From: Clostridiales bacterium
GTDB lineage: Bacteria; Bacillota; Clostridia; Saccharofermentanales; Saccharofermentanaceae
DNA: 6,141 bases
Direction: 5' to 3'
Assembly: GCA_016930475.1 (NCBI GenBank)
Contig: JAFGGR010000003.1
Span: 1 to 6,141, forward strand
Part shown: positions 1 to 5,636 of the stretch, piece after piece
How positions within the stretch are numbered: the stretch's first letter is position 1
How the letters are laid out: the number at the start of each line of letters is the position of its first letter
Translations under genes and position numbers: made by a program
The notes under the pieces: model-generated
Database searches by the model: none
Told to the model about the DNA's origin: nothing
Seen by the model: only the letters and a program-made list of their open reading frames with translations

Positions 1-407
1 AACTCTTTACCGGTCGTGATGTCACGGATGATTCCGGTGGAAAAATCTACCTCGACAATATCTCCGTCGCCGATATTCTCGGAAGCTTCGGAAAACTCCA
101 TGATCGCGAGCCCCATATTGATCGCGTTCCTGTAGAATATGCGCGCAAATGACGGAGCGATGACGCAGGATATCCCACTGGCTTTGATGGCGACCGGCGC
201 GTGCTCCCGGGATGATCCGCACCCGAAATTCGGCCCGCCGACGATGATATCGCCCGGTTGCACCCGACTCACGAAGTTCGTGTCGATATCCTCCATGCAA
301 TGCTTCGCCAACTCGACCGGATCGGACGTGTTCAGGTATCTGGCGGGAATTATAACGTCGGTATCAACGTTCGCGCCGTACTTAAAAACCTTACCCTTCG
401 CAGTCAT
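1..407 (-). CDS. leuD: 3-isopropylmalate dehydratase small subunit, LeuD (partial, 3' end outside window)
   Basis: This is the small (swivelling-domain) subunit of isopropylmalate isomerase, which with LeuC converts 2-isopropylmalate to 3-isopropylmalate in cytosolic leucine biosynthesis. The visible 135 residues, translated directly from the minus strand, cover most of a protein that is usually about 160-170 residues long. The N-terminal block KYGANVDTDVIIPARYLNT (residues 9-27) and the family signature NFGCGSSREHAP (60-71) are intact, followed by SFARIFYRNAINMGL (86-100). The start at 407 is supported by AAGGAGGG eight bases upstream, inside the end of leuC, and only four bases separate the two genes, so they are co-transcribed and probably translationally coupled. 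The frame is open to the window edge. The substrate-loop motif is YLNT at residues 24-27. Homoaconitase or another aconitase-family dehydratase small subunit cannot be excluded from sequence alone, but LeuD is the usual assignment for this type. Confidence 0.93.
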   Translation of the reverse strand, partial: MTAKGKVFKYGANVDTDVIIPARYLNTSDPVELAKHCMEDIDTNFVSRVQPGDIIVGGPNFGCGSSREHAPVAIKASGISCVIAPSFARIFYRNAINMGLAIMEFSEASENIGDGDIVEVDFSTGIIRDITTGKE

Positions 408-411
408 AATA

Positions 412-1713
412 TCAACCCTCCTTTTCCGGAGCGCCGCGCTCACTCGGTGCGGCAATACGTCCCAACACGGCCGACGCGACGGCGACCGGAACGCCCGACA
501 GATAAACCTCGGACTTCGGATGACCCATGCGCCCGACAAAATTCCGGTTCGTGGTCGACACACAGCGCTCACCTTCGGCAAGTATTCCCATGTGCCCTCC
601 CAAGCAAGGTCCGCATGTCGGTGCGGAAACTACGCAGTTTGATTCGGCGAAAACCTCCAACAGTCCTTCCTTGAGCGCTTCTTTCCAGACTCTCTGAGAG
701 CCCGGAAGGATGATACAGCGCAAGCCCTTCTTCACCTTATGCCCCCGGAAAACTTCCGCCGCCAAGCGCAGATCCTCCAAACGCCCGTTCGTGCACGAGC
801 CGATCACGACCTGGTCGATCCGGACTTCGTCAAAGGTGCCCATGACTCGTGTGTTATCCGGCAAATGGGGAAACGAGACTGTGAGCGGGATCGTCGCCAG
901 ATCGATCTTTATCGTCCGTGCGTACTGCGCGTCCTTATCCGCGGTAAAAGCCGTGTATTTGCTTTGGGCATAACGCTTCGGGGCGTACTTTTTGATGTAT
1001 TCGATCGTCTGATCGTCTACGGGGAAGATCCCGTTCTTTCCGCCCGCCTCGATCGCCATGTTGCAGATCGTCAACCGGTCGGCCATGGAAAGCGTCGCAA
1101 CGCCCGGACCGGCAAATTCCATCGACTGATACAGAGCACCGTCGACACCGATCATGCCGATGATATGAAGGATCAGGTCCTTCCCGGTCACACCGGGTTG
1201 AAGCGAACCCTCCAGCACGAAGGAGATGGCCTCCGGCACGCGGAACCAAGTCTGGCCGGTTGCCATCGCGCACGCCAGATCGGTCGATCCGACTCCGGTC
1301 GCAAATGCTCCGAGCGCGCCGTAGGTGCAGGTATGCGAGTCCGCGCCGATGATCAGGTCTCCCGGCGCGACCAGTCCGTTCTCCGGCAGGATCACGTGCT
1401 CGACGCCCATGTTCGGATCGCCGATCTCATAATAGTTCTCGAGGTCATATTTACCGGCGAATTCGCGCATCTTTTTGCAGTGCTCCGCCGATTTGATGTC
1501 CTTGTTGGGCGTGAAATGATCCGGCACCAACGCCACCTTCTCGCGATCAAAAACACCGCAAGCGCATGTCTTTACGAAAACATCGATCGCCGGAGGCGTC
1601 GTCACGTCGTTACCGAGAACGAGGTCCAATTTCGCCTCGATCAGCTGTCCCGGAACCACATTATCCAGTCCGGCGTGGGAAGCCAGGATCTTCTGCGTCA
1701 TCGTCATAGCCAT
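412..1713 (-). CDS. leuC: 3-isopropylmalate dehydratase large subunit, LeuC
   Basis: This is the large, [4Fe-4S]-binding catalytic subunit of isopropylmalate isomerase in leucine biosynthesis. The protein has 433 residues, close to the 420-430 usual for the clostridial/archaeal LeuC class and shorter than the enterobacterial form. Visible marks are DHFTPNKD (65-72), GADSHTCTYGALGAFATGVG (123-142), GSCTNGR (306-312) and APTCGPCLGG (364-373). C307, C367 and C370 are the expected iron-sulfur cluster ligands. An upstream in-frame ATG at 1782 would add 23 residues, but I chose 1713 because AAAGGAGGT stands directly before it and the protein then begins in the family manner (MTQKILASHAGL). The last codons contain the ribosome binding site of leuD. 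It is paired with leuD, four bases downstream. The same family includes homoaconitase and related hydro-lyases, so substrate is inferred from family and pairing. Confidence 0.95.
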   Translation of the reverse strand: MAMTMTQKILASHAGLDNVVPGQLIEAKLDLVLGNDVTTPPAIDVFVKTCACGVFDREKVALVPDHFTPNKDIKSAEHCKKMREFAGKYDLENYYEIGDPNMGVEHVILPENGLVAPGDLIIGADSHTCTYGALGAFATGVGSTDLACAMATGQTWFRVPEAISFVLEGSLQPGVTGKDLILHIIGMIGVDGALYQSMEFAGPGVATLSMADRLTICNMAIEAGGKNGIFPVDDQTIEYIKKYAPKRYAQSKYTAFTADKDAQYARTIKIDLATIPLTVSFPHLPDNTRVMGTFDEVRIDQVVIGSCTNGRLEDLRLAAEVFRGHKVKKGLRCIILPGSQRVWKEALKEGLLEVFAESNCVVSAPTCGPCLGGHMGILAEGERCVSTTNRNFVGRMGHPKSEVYLSGVPVAVASAVLGRIAAPSERGAPEKEG

Positions 1714-1821
1714 ATTCGTACCTCCTTTGAGTCGTCCCGGATCCTCTCCGGTACGAACAGAATACCCCGCGCGCGCTTTCATTACAAGAACACGTTAACG
1801 CCCTTTTCTTCGCGTTTTATG

Positions 1822-1870
1822 CCTTTTCGAAAAAGGGGAACACAATTCGCTCAGTATTCTTTTCGAAAAG
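1822..1870. repeat. Two TTTTCGAAAA palindromes, candidate operator pair
   Basis: CCTTTTCGAAAAAGG (1822-1836, perfect except for one extra A) and CTTTTCGAAAAG (1859-1870, a perfect palindrome) share the 10-base core TTTTCGAAAA. Their centres are 36 bases apart, roughly three and a half helical turns. They lie far from the rplY promoter but at and just upstream of the best leuC promoter candidate, so if they act they more likely act on leuCD. The core resembles a CodY box (TTTTC-W-GAAAA) but lacks its central base, so I do not assign it to CodY. No protein is identified. Confidence 0.35.
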
Positions 1871-1906
1871 CGACACGCACGGTTATCAAAGCGGTTTGAC
1901 GGAAAA

Positions 1907-1935
1907 AGGACAGAACGGTCGTTTCGTGTTACAAT
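1907..1935 (+). promoter_or_regulatory. Promoter of rplY with extended -10
   Basis: The -10 box is TACAAT at 1930-1935, preceded by TG at 1927-1928, which makes an extended -10. The -35 position 17 bases upstream holds AGGACA (1907-1912), matching four of six consensus bases. Transcription would start near 1942, giving a leader of about 95 bases before the rplY start. A TTGACG at 1896-1901 is closer to the -35 consensus, but it lies 28 bases from the -10 box and so is unlikely to be used with it. Confidence 0.6.
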
Positions 1936-2037
1936 AGATTCATTCATTACGCCGGTTTGGAATCTGTTATCCGTTTATGTGCCGAGAAAACACATGCTCG
2001 AATGGTTTTTCCGCCGGCAAATAAAGGAGCGTTTAAT

Positions 2038-2685
2038 ATGAAACAAACCATACTCAAGGCCAATTCGCGCACAGGAAGCCCTAAACAGGCTCGCAGAGAC
2101 GGATTCATCCCCGGCGTCCTTCACGGACCCGATACGACGTCCACGTCGGTGCAATTTGAAAGATCCGAATTTCTCCGGATCCTGACCAAGCACGGAAGCA
2201 ATGCCAAGGTCTGGATCGAACTGGACAAGGAGAAGCACTTCGGCATCCTTAAAGAAATTCAGAAGGATCCCTTAGATAAAAGTATCGTCCACGTCACTGT
2301 CCACCTCGTTTCTCAGGATCAGGAGATCAGGGTGCTTACAGCGCTTGTCTTCAGCGGCCGTGAAGAGCTTGAAAACAGAAGCCTGATGCTTCAGACCGTC
2401 AAAGACCAGATCGAACTATCCGGCAAAGCGGCTTCCATGCCCGAGGCGATCCATGTCGATGTCACCGGTAAGAGTTTCGGTGATACCGTTACGGCAAAAG
2501 ATCTTCAAGTCCCGAAGGGCGTTCGCATTCTCGACAGTGAGGACGAGCTTTACGCCGTTGTTAAGGACCTGCATCATATGAGCGCGGCGGATGTGTCGGA
2601 AATCGCTGCTGACGAAGCGGCGGCGGAAGAAGCATCGTCAAAGTCCGAAGAAGCGACTGCGGAAGCGGCTTCCACGACCGAATAA
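2038..2685 (+). CDS. rplY: Large ribosomal subunit protein bL25, CTC (general stress) form
   Basis: This is the 5S rRNA-binding protein of the 50S subunit, in the two-domain form also called CTC or TL5. The 215-residue protein has an N-terminal L25 domain (about residues 1-91) with the typical ARRDGFIPGVLHG segment (18-30) and the KEIQKDPLDKSIVHVTVHL strand region (72-90). A C-terminal beta domain follows (about 95-180), ending in LQVPKGVRILDSEDELYAVV. The last 33 residues form an acidic Ala/Glu/Ser-rich tail, common and variable in this family. An in-frame TTG at 1957 would add 27 residues, but the ATG at 2038 is chosen because AAAGGAG lies at 2023-2029 and the L25 domain begins immediately. 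The gene is monocistronic, with its own promoter at 1907-1935 and a strong terminator at 2733-2779. The Bacillus homologue is stress induced; nothing here shows which factor controls this copy. Confidence 0.93.
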   Translation: MKQTILKANSRTGSPKQARRDGFIPGVLHGPDTTSTSVQFERSEFLRILTKHGSNAKVWIELDKEKHFGILKEIQKDPLDKSIVHVTVHLVSQDQEIRVLTALVFSGREELENRSLMLQTVKDQIELSGKAASMPEAIHVDVTGKSFGDTVTAKDLQVPKGVRILDSEDELYAVVKDLHHMSAADVSEIAADEAAAEEASSKSEEATAEAASTTE

Positions 2686-2732
2686 ACGCCTTCCCGGGCG
2701 TATGATCATGAATGCTATCCTCCATCCGTACA

Positions 2733-2779
2733 ACGACACCCCTCATGTCGGTTTTCCGACTTAAGGGGTGTCGTTTTTT
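2733..2779 (+). terminator. Rho-independent terminator of rplY
   Basis: A perfect 11-base stem, ACGACACCCCT (2733-2743) with AGGGGTGTCGT (2764-2774), encloses a second stem GTCGG/CCGAC with a TTTT loop. It is followed by a run of six T (2774-2779). It lies 48 bases after the rplY stop. The opposite strand has no T run after the stem, so it should act on plus-strand transcription only. Confidence 0.93.
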
Positions 2780-2834
2780 GTTATGGATCGTTCACCCGTT
2801 CGAAGGGTCGGCGACTTTACGATCGGAGCATAGT

Positions 2835-3590
2835 CTAGCCGGCGAAATATTCGCTCCTTTTCGAGAAAAGGCCTCTGCGGGAGATGTACGTATAAAGGCT
2901 CTTCCCGCACTCCATCTCCTTCATGGCTGTTTCGACGATATCCTGCGGCTCGCAGCCGTTTGCGCCGCTCTTGACGCGCGCTTGTTTATCCTGACGATTT
3001 CCGAACATGGCGATCAGTGGCGCGATGGTCCCCGGACCGACCGCTTGGATCCGGATGCCGGTATCTATCAGTTGCGCGCTCAATCCCTCCGTAAACTGTC
3101 TCACAAAAACTCTGGAGGAGGCTTGCATCCGGCTTCCCGCGGAGGCGCGGGCGATTCCGTCCGGAGAGATGTTCACGATGATCCCTTCGTTTCTGTTGAT
3201 CATTCTTCTTAAGACAGCGAGTGTCAGCGAAACGACCGTATTCATTTGCAGCGCAAGCAATCGCTTGGCTTCGGTCGAATCTACAAATGCGTACCGCTCC
3301 CCGTCCTCGTCGGCCGCGTTATTGACCAATGCGTCGATCCCGACCAGATCGGTCTGTCTATAAACCATTGAAAGACCTTTGGGATCTGACAAATCAACCG
3401 CAAGGCCCGTTACCGGGACCTTATAGTTCTGCTCGGCTTCTTCCGCGAAGATTCTGATCGCCTTCTTATCTTTTCCGGTCAATATCAGCGAGTAGCCGAG
3501 CCTTCCAAAATACTCGACGTACGCAGGTCCCAATCCGGTCATTGCCCCGGTGATCAATGCGGTTTTCACGCGATTTTCGTTCAACTCCAT
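2835..3590 (-). CDS. SDR-family (short-chain dehydrogenase-like) protein with altered catalytic residues
   Basis: This is a 251-residue protein with the Rossmann fold and length of a classical short-chain dehydrogenase/reductase. It shows the nucleotide-binding motif TGAMTGLG (14-21), the VDLSD turn (65-69, D66 near the adenine ring), NNAAD (90-94), the structural Asn N117, and a late PG motif (186-187). S142 in VNISPDG aligns with the catalytic Ser. The YxxxK site 13 residues later is changed: M155 replaces Tyr and S159 replaces Lys (MQASS). It should bind a nucleotide, but standard proton-relay oxidoreduction is doubtful, so the substrate and role are unknown. The start is fixed by GGGAGGA seven bases upstream, within the end of the marR-like gene. 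That gene's TAA lies one base away, so the two form an operon with probable translational coupling. I see no convincing terminator downstream of the TAG stop. Confidence 0.88.
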   Translation of the reverse strand: MELNENRVKTALITGAMTGLGPAYVEYFGRLGYSLILTGKDKKAIRIFAEEAEQNYKVPVTGLAVDLSDPKGLSMVYRQTDLVGIDALVNNAADEDGERYAFVDSTEAKRLLALQMNTVVSLTLAVLRRMINRNEGIIVNISPDGIARASAGSRMQASSRVFVRQFTEGLSAQLIDTGIRIQAVGPGTIAPLIAMFGNRQDKQARVKSGANGCEPQDIVETAMKEMECGKSLYTYISRRGLFSKRSEYFAG

Positions 3591-3591
3591 T

Positions 3592-4032
3592 TTATTGTCC
3601 TCCCTGCGAAATGATGCTCCTCAGAAGATCCAGTAGTGCCCTGCTCTCCTTTTCGCTCAGCGGTTCGATCAGCTTCGCGAAAAACTCCTCCTCCTGTCGT
3701 TCGGTTTCCCGAACCGCCCTCTTTCCCCTGTCGGTCAATACCAAGGAAAAGGATCGTAAATCATCGGGGTAAATCTTTCTTTGGATAAAGCCCTTTTGCT
3801 CCAATCGGGCAATCAATCCGGTCACCGTGCTCTTGGGTAATTGAAGCGACTTCACGATGTCTCCGACGATCGTCTTCGTGCCCCGACCGATGATTCGGAC
3901 GATCGCGATCTCGGTGTCGGACAGGATCTGCGTTTCTTTCTTGGGAACACGGTCATAGAGCGACCGATAACGGTTCATTACTCCGTTCCAGAGTGAGGAT
4001 AGCTCCCGAATTCTTTCCCGCTCTTCCTTCAT
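3592..4032 (-). CDS. MarR-family transcriptional regulator
   Basis: This 146-residue protein has the size and layout of MarR repressors, which bind palindromic DNA as dimers and often respond to small aromatic or oxidant signals. An N-terminal helix (about 1-30) for dimerisation is followed by the winged helix-turn-helix: LSDTEIAIVRIIG (37-49), then IVGDIVKSLQLPKSTVTGLIARLEQKGFI (about 55-83, with the recognition helix around SLQLPKSTVTGLIARLE). The wing follows (QRKIYPDDLRSFSLVLTDRGK), with the DDLRS motif typical of the family, and then C-terminal dimer helices. The start at 4032 is preceded by GGAG at short spacing and by AAGGA further up, so the ribosome binding site is weaker than those of its neighbours. 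It is the first gene of an operon with the SDR-like gene and has two tandem palindromes over its own promoter, which suggests autorepression. The ligand is not predictable. Confidence 0.92.
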   Translation of the reverse strand: MKEERERIRELSSLWNGVMNRYRSLYDRVPKKETQILSDTEIAIVRIIGRGTKTIVGDIVKSLQLPKSTVTGLIARLEQKGFIQRKIYPDDLRSFSLVLTDRGKRAVRETERQEEEFFAKLIEPLSEKESRALLDLLRSIISQGGQ

Positions 4033-4076
4033 CCGCTCCGAAATCCTTACCGCTCTTGGCTGACGGTCTTATTTAG

Positions 4077-4106
4077 TACGTTACTCGTATTGTACGAATA
4101 TCGTAC
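4077..4106. promoter_or_regulatory. Tandem MarR-type operators overlapping the promoter
   Basis: The perfect inverted repeat GTACGAATATCGTAC (4092-4106) has six-base arms and fills most of the spacer and part of the -10 box. A second, less perfect copy, TACGTTACTCGTA (4077-4089), covers the end of the -10 box and the transcription start. The 13-base units start 16 bases apart and share the outer TACG/CGTA arms. This arrangement, next to a marR-like gene, is what an autorepression site looks like; the assignment to this regulator is inferred from position. Confidence 0.7.
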
Positions 4107-4117
4107 TATTATGTCAA
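4089..4117 (-). promoter_or_regulatory. Promoter of the marR-SDR operon
   Basis: On the minus strand, TTGACA (4112-4117, perfect consensus) and TACAAT (4089-4094, five of six) are separated by 17 bases. Transcription would begin near 4082, giving a leader of about 50 bases before the marR-like start codon. Such a strong core promoter overlapped by palindromes fits a repressed operon. Confidence 0.9.
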
Positions 4118-4137
4118 GCATTTCTGTTTAAATGCAC

Positions 4138-4162
4138 AAAAAAACCGGGGTTCCCCGGTTTT
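4138..4162 (-). terminator. Rho-independent terminator of the antiporter gene
   Basis: The palindrome CCGGGGTTCCCCGG (4145-4158) extends with A/T pairs on both sides. Read on the minus strand, the stem is followed by seven T (4138-4144), a strong intrinsic terminator about 100 bases after the antiporter stop. On the plus strand the stem is followed by only four T, so it may act weakly in that direction. It separates the antiporter transcript from the marR promoter just downstream. Confidence 0.9.
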
Positions 4163-4261
4163 CATGTGCGTGTTTCTCCACTCGCCAGAGCCGGCGAATC
4201 GCTTTGGTATGATTTCGATCACTTCTTAAGTATCGAAAACGATTTGTATTTTGATCTTAGA
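4163..4261 (-). other. 3' untranslated stretch of the antiporter transcript
   Basis: This is about 100 bases between the antiporter stop codon and its terminator. It contains a small TCGCC/GGCGA hairpin near 4182-4198 and an ATCG-AAAA-CGAT palindrome near 4232-4243. I see no gene or clear regulatory site in it. Confidence 0.4.
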
Positions 4262-5449
4262 TTACTCGTCCTGTGATCTCTCCAGGAGTTTACGATAGGT
4301 CGCGTCGATGCCGATCGCACCCAGAGGCGCCGTGATGAGGATCGAGAGGACGGCAATGCTTAAGATGATGTTTCCGGAGGCCAGCCCCATACTTAAAGGG
4401 ATCGCGCCGACGGCCGCCTGGACGGTCGCTTTCGGAAGATAAGCGATCACGCAAAAGAGTTTCTCCTTATTGTTGAGACCGGACCGTATGAGGCTGACCC
4501 ATGTCCCTATGGTGCGTATGAGGAATGCGCCGAGGATCAAGAGGACAGCCGCAAGTCCGGCTTTCAACACATAGCGAATGTCGACGGCCGTGCCCAGAAG
4601 GACAAAGAGGATGAGCTCTGCCGCGACCCAGATTTTCGAAAACTTACCCGATATCCTCCGGGCGACTTTTTCGCGTGTCTTCAGGATCGTCCCGCCGAGT
4701 GCCATCGCCGCAAGAAGACCCGAAAAGGGAACAAAGCCGGCAATCAACGGCTCCAGGCCGACCGTCAACATCGCGGTGCCCAGGATCAGGAGGACTTTCA
4801 CGGTATCGCGCATGTGGATCGTTTTAAAGACGAACGTTAACAACAAACCCAAAAGGATACCCACGGCCACGCCCAAAATAATGGAGACCGGGACCGCAAG
4901 AAGTGCGGACGCCTGAAAACTGCCGCCTTTCGCGACCCCGATAAACGCCGTGAACAGTACGATCGCGTAAATGTCGTCTGCGGAAGCACCGGCCATCACG
5001 AGCTGGGGAACGCTGTTTTTGCGCCCGTAGCCCTCCTCGGTCAAGGTGATCATTTTCGGAACGATGACGGCAGGAGAAACCGCGGCGAGCATCGCGCCGA
5101 TCACGGCGGCCTCCGCAACCGACACCCCCAGAAGCGGAGGTCCGAGCAAAATCGCGCCGATGATCTCAAAAGTCGCCGGGATAAAACACATCAGGATCGC
5201 CGGCCGGCCGACCTTCTTCAAATCCCGGATGTCCAGCGTCAAACCCGCCCGGACCAGGATGACGATCAGCGCGATCTCACGGAGCTCGTCCGAAATGCCG
5301 AGAATGGAACCGGAGATCAGATTTAAAACGTGTGGCCCCAGTAATATCCCCGCGATCAGCATCCCTAAAAGGCTCGGGATATGAAGTTTTTTAAAAATGC
5401 CGCCGAGAGCAAATCCGACGATGATGATCAGCGCGATACTTAAGAGCAT
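4262..5449 (-). CDS. Cation/proton antiporter of the CPA superfamily, riboswitch-controlled
   Basis: This integral membrane exchanger of 395 residues, very hydrophobic, has about 12-13 predicted membrane segments, the usual size for monovalent cation/H+ antiporters. Family marks are RAGLTLDIRDL (67-77), AAVSPAVIVPKM (122-133), and GASADDIYAIVLF (154-166), where D158-D159 occupy the ion-binding position. LPKATVQAAVGAIPL (338-352) carries the conserved Lys (K340). An in-frame TTG at 5461 is possible, but ATG 5449 is chosen because GGAGGA (5454-5459) would otherwise lie inside the gene. The gene is monocistronic, with promoter at 5602-5630, leader with a fluoride-type riboswitch and terminator at 4138-4162. 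The sequence alone would suggest Na+ or K+ exchange. The leader suggests a role under fluoride stress, either restoring ion and pH balance or exporting fluoride with or against a cation. Transported ions are not settled by the sequence. Confidence 0.88.
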   Translation of the reverse strand: MLLSIALIIIVGFALGGIFKKLHIPSLLGMLIAGILLGPHVLNLISGSILGISDELREIALIVILVRAGLTLDIRDLKKVGRPAILMCFIPATFEIIGAILLGPPLLGVSVAEAAVIGAMLAAVSPAVIVPKMITLTEEGYGRKNSVPQLVMAGASADDIYAIVLFTAFIGVAKGGSFQASALLAVPVSIILGVAVGILLGLLLTFVFKTIHMRDTVKVLLILGTAMLTVGLEPLIAGFVPFSGLLAAMALGGTILKTREKVARRISGKFSKIWVAAELILFVLLGTAVDIRYVLKAGLAAVLLILGAFLIRTIGTWVSLIRSGLNNKEKLFCVIAYLPKATVQAAVGAIPLSMGLASGNIILSIAVLSILITAPLGAIGIDATYRKLLERSQDE

Positions 5450-5483
5450 GCCGTCCTCCAATTTGTTTATAAATCAGGTCGGT

Positions 5484-5551
5484 CCCGCGGCACAAAAAAA
5501 GCCGCGAAATCCATGAACAACGTTCACAGAAGTCATCAGCTTAAAAAGCGG
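5484..5551 (-). promoter_or_regulatory. Probable expression platform of the fluoride riboswitch
   Basis: Downstream of the aptamer a run of seven T (5494-5500) directly follows CGCGGC (5501-5506). That GCGG can pair with CCGC (5548-5551) in the aptamer's third stem, giving a terminator-like fold that would destroy the aptamer. It can also pair as CGCGGC with GCCGCG (5486-5491), leaving the T run in a loop. Mutually exclusive pairings around a U tract fit transcription attenuation, with fluoride preventing termination, but the exact fold is my inference from hand pairing. Confidence 0.45.
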
Positions 5552-5587
5552 TTCGGCGTTTCCGCCGGGGAGTACTTCATTCCCCTA
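5526..5587 (-). ncRNA. Fluoride riboswitch aptamer (crcB motif)
   Basis: On the minus strand the leader matches the crcB-motif layout. GGGGA (5581-5585) pairs with UCCCC (5567-5571) as the pseudoknot. GAAGU (5574-5578) pairs with ACUUC (5529-5533) as the closing stem. AACCGC then GCUU-UUU-AAGC (5539-5549) forms the third stem, followed by the very characteristic GCUGAUGACUUCU. The order and motifs parallel the Thermotoga petrophila aptamer as I remember it (GAUGAGG ... GGGCUGAUGGCCUCUAC). A four-base GGCG/CGCC hairpin with a GAAA loop (5555-5566) is inserted between pseudoknot strand and AAC segment. The aptamer begins about 10 bases after the predicted transcription start and lies about 80 bases before the antiporter ribosome binding site. 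These riboswitches turn on fluoride-resistance genes, including exporters and Na+/H+ antiporters. Confidence 0.82.
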
Positions 5588-5601
5588 TTTGATACCCGAT
5601 C

Positions 5602-5630
5602 ATGTTATCGTTGCTCCAACTTCATGTCAA
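5602..5630 (-). promoter_or_regulatory. Promoter of the riboswitch-antiporter unit
   Basis: On the minus strand, TTGACA (5625-5630, perfect) is followed after 17 bases by TAACAT (5602-5607, four of six). Transcription would start near 5595, immediately before the riboswitch aptamer, leaving a leader of about 145 bases. Confidence 0.85.
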
Positions 5631-5636
5631 GCGAAT

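Larger units (their letters stand above)
1714..2037. other. Divergent intergenic region between leuC and rplY
   Basis: This 324-base region carries the upstream signals of two divergent genes. Towards rplY there is a convincing promoter at 1907-1935 and a leader of about 95 bases. Towards leuC no strong promoter is visible; the best candidate on the minus strand is TTGTGT (1840-1845), an 18-base spacer and CATAAA (1816-1821), which is weak. Two palindromes with the core TTTTCGAAAA lie at 1822-1836 and 1859-1870, and the first falls within the spacer of that candidate promoter. I see no T-box signature (the conserved GGNACCGCG-type element) before leuC. A small CCGGA/TCCGG hairpin at 1737-1751 sits just upstream of the leuC ribosome binding site. 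Confidence 0.6.

Noticed and set aside
1822..1870. CodY boxes upstream of leuC
   Set aside because: The core TTTTCGAAAA lacks the central base of the CodY consensus (TTTTC-W-GAAAA) and the flanks do not continue as AA/TT, so the identification is not supported.
739..1899. Long open frame on the plus strand opposite leuC (386 codons)
   Set aside because: It is antisense to leuC throughout, its translation is rich in Arg and His with no recognisable domain, and no ribosome binding site precedes it. It is a shadow of the GC-biased leuC codons.
2711..2764. 18-codon ORF after rplY
   Set aside because: It lies across the rplY terminator stem, has no ribosome binding site, and is explained by the terminator sequence.
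2856..2871. Palindrome CCTTTTCGAGAAAAGG, similar to the leu upstream palindromes
   Set aside because: It lies inside the last codons of the SDR-like gene, has no T run after it for termination, and its centre differs from the leu palindromes. Chance within coding sequence is the simpler explanation.
4578..5384. Two plus-strand open frames opposite the antiporter
   Set aside because: Both translate to low-complexity Ser/Thr/Arg/Pro-rich sequence that mirrors hydrophobic codons of the antiporter. They have no start signals.
5486..5506. CGCGGC/GCCGCG hairpin as a simple terminator
   Set aside because: The T run lies in the loop and not after the stem, and on the plus strand no T run follows. 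It cannot be a standard terminator by itself, so it is discussed only as part of the riboswitch expression platform.
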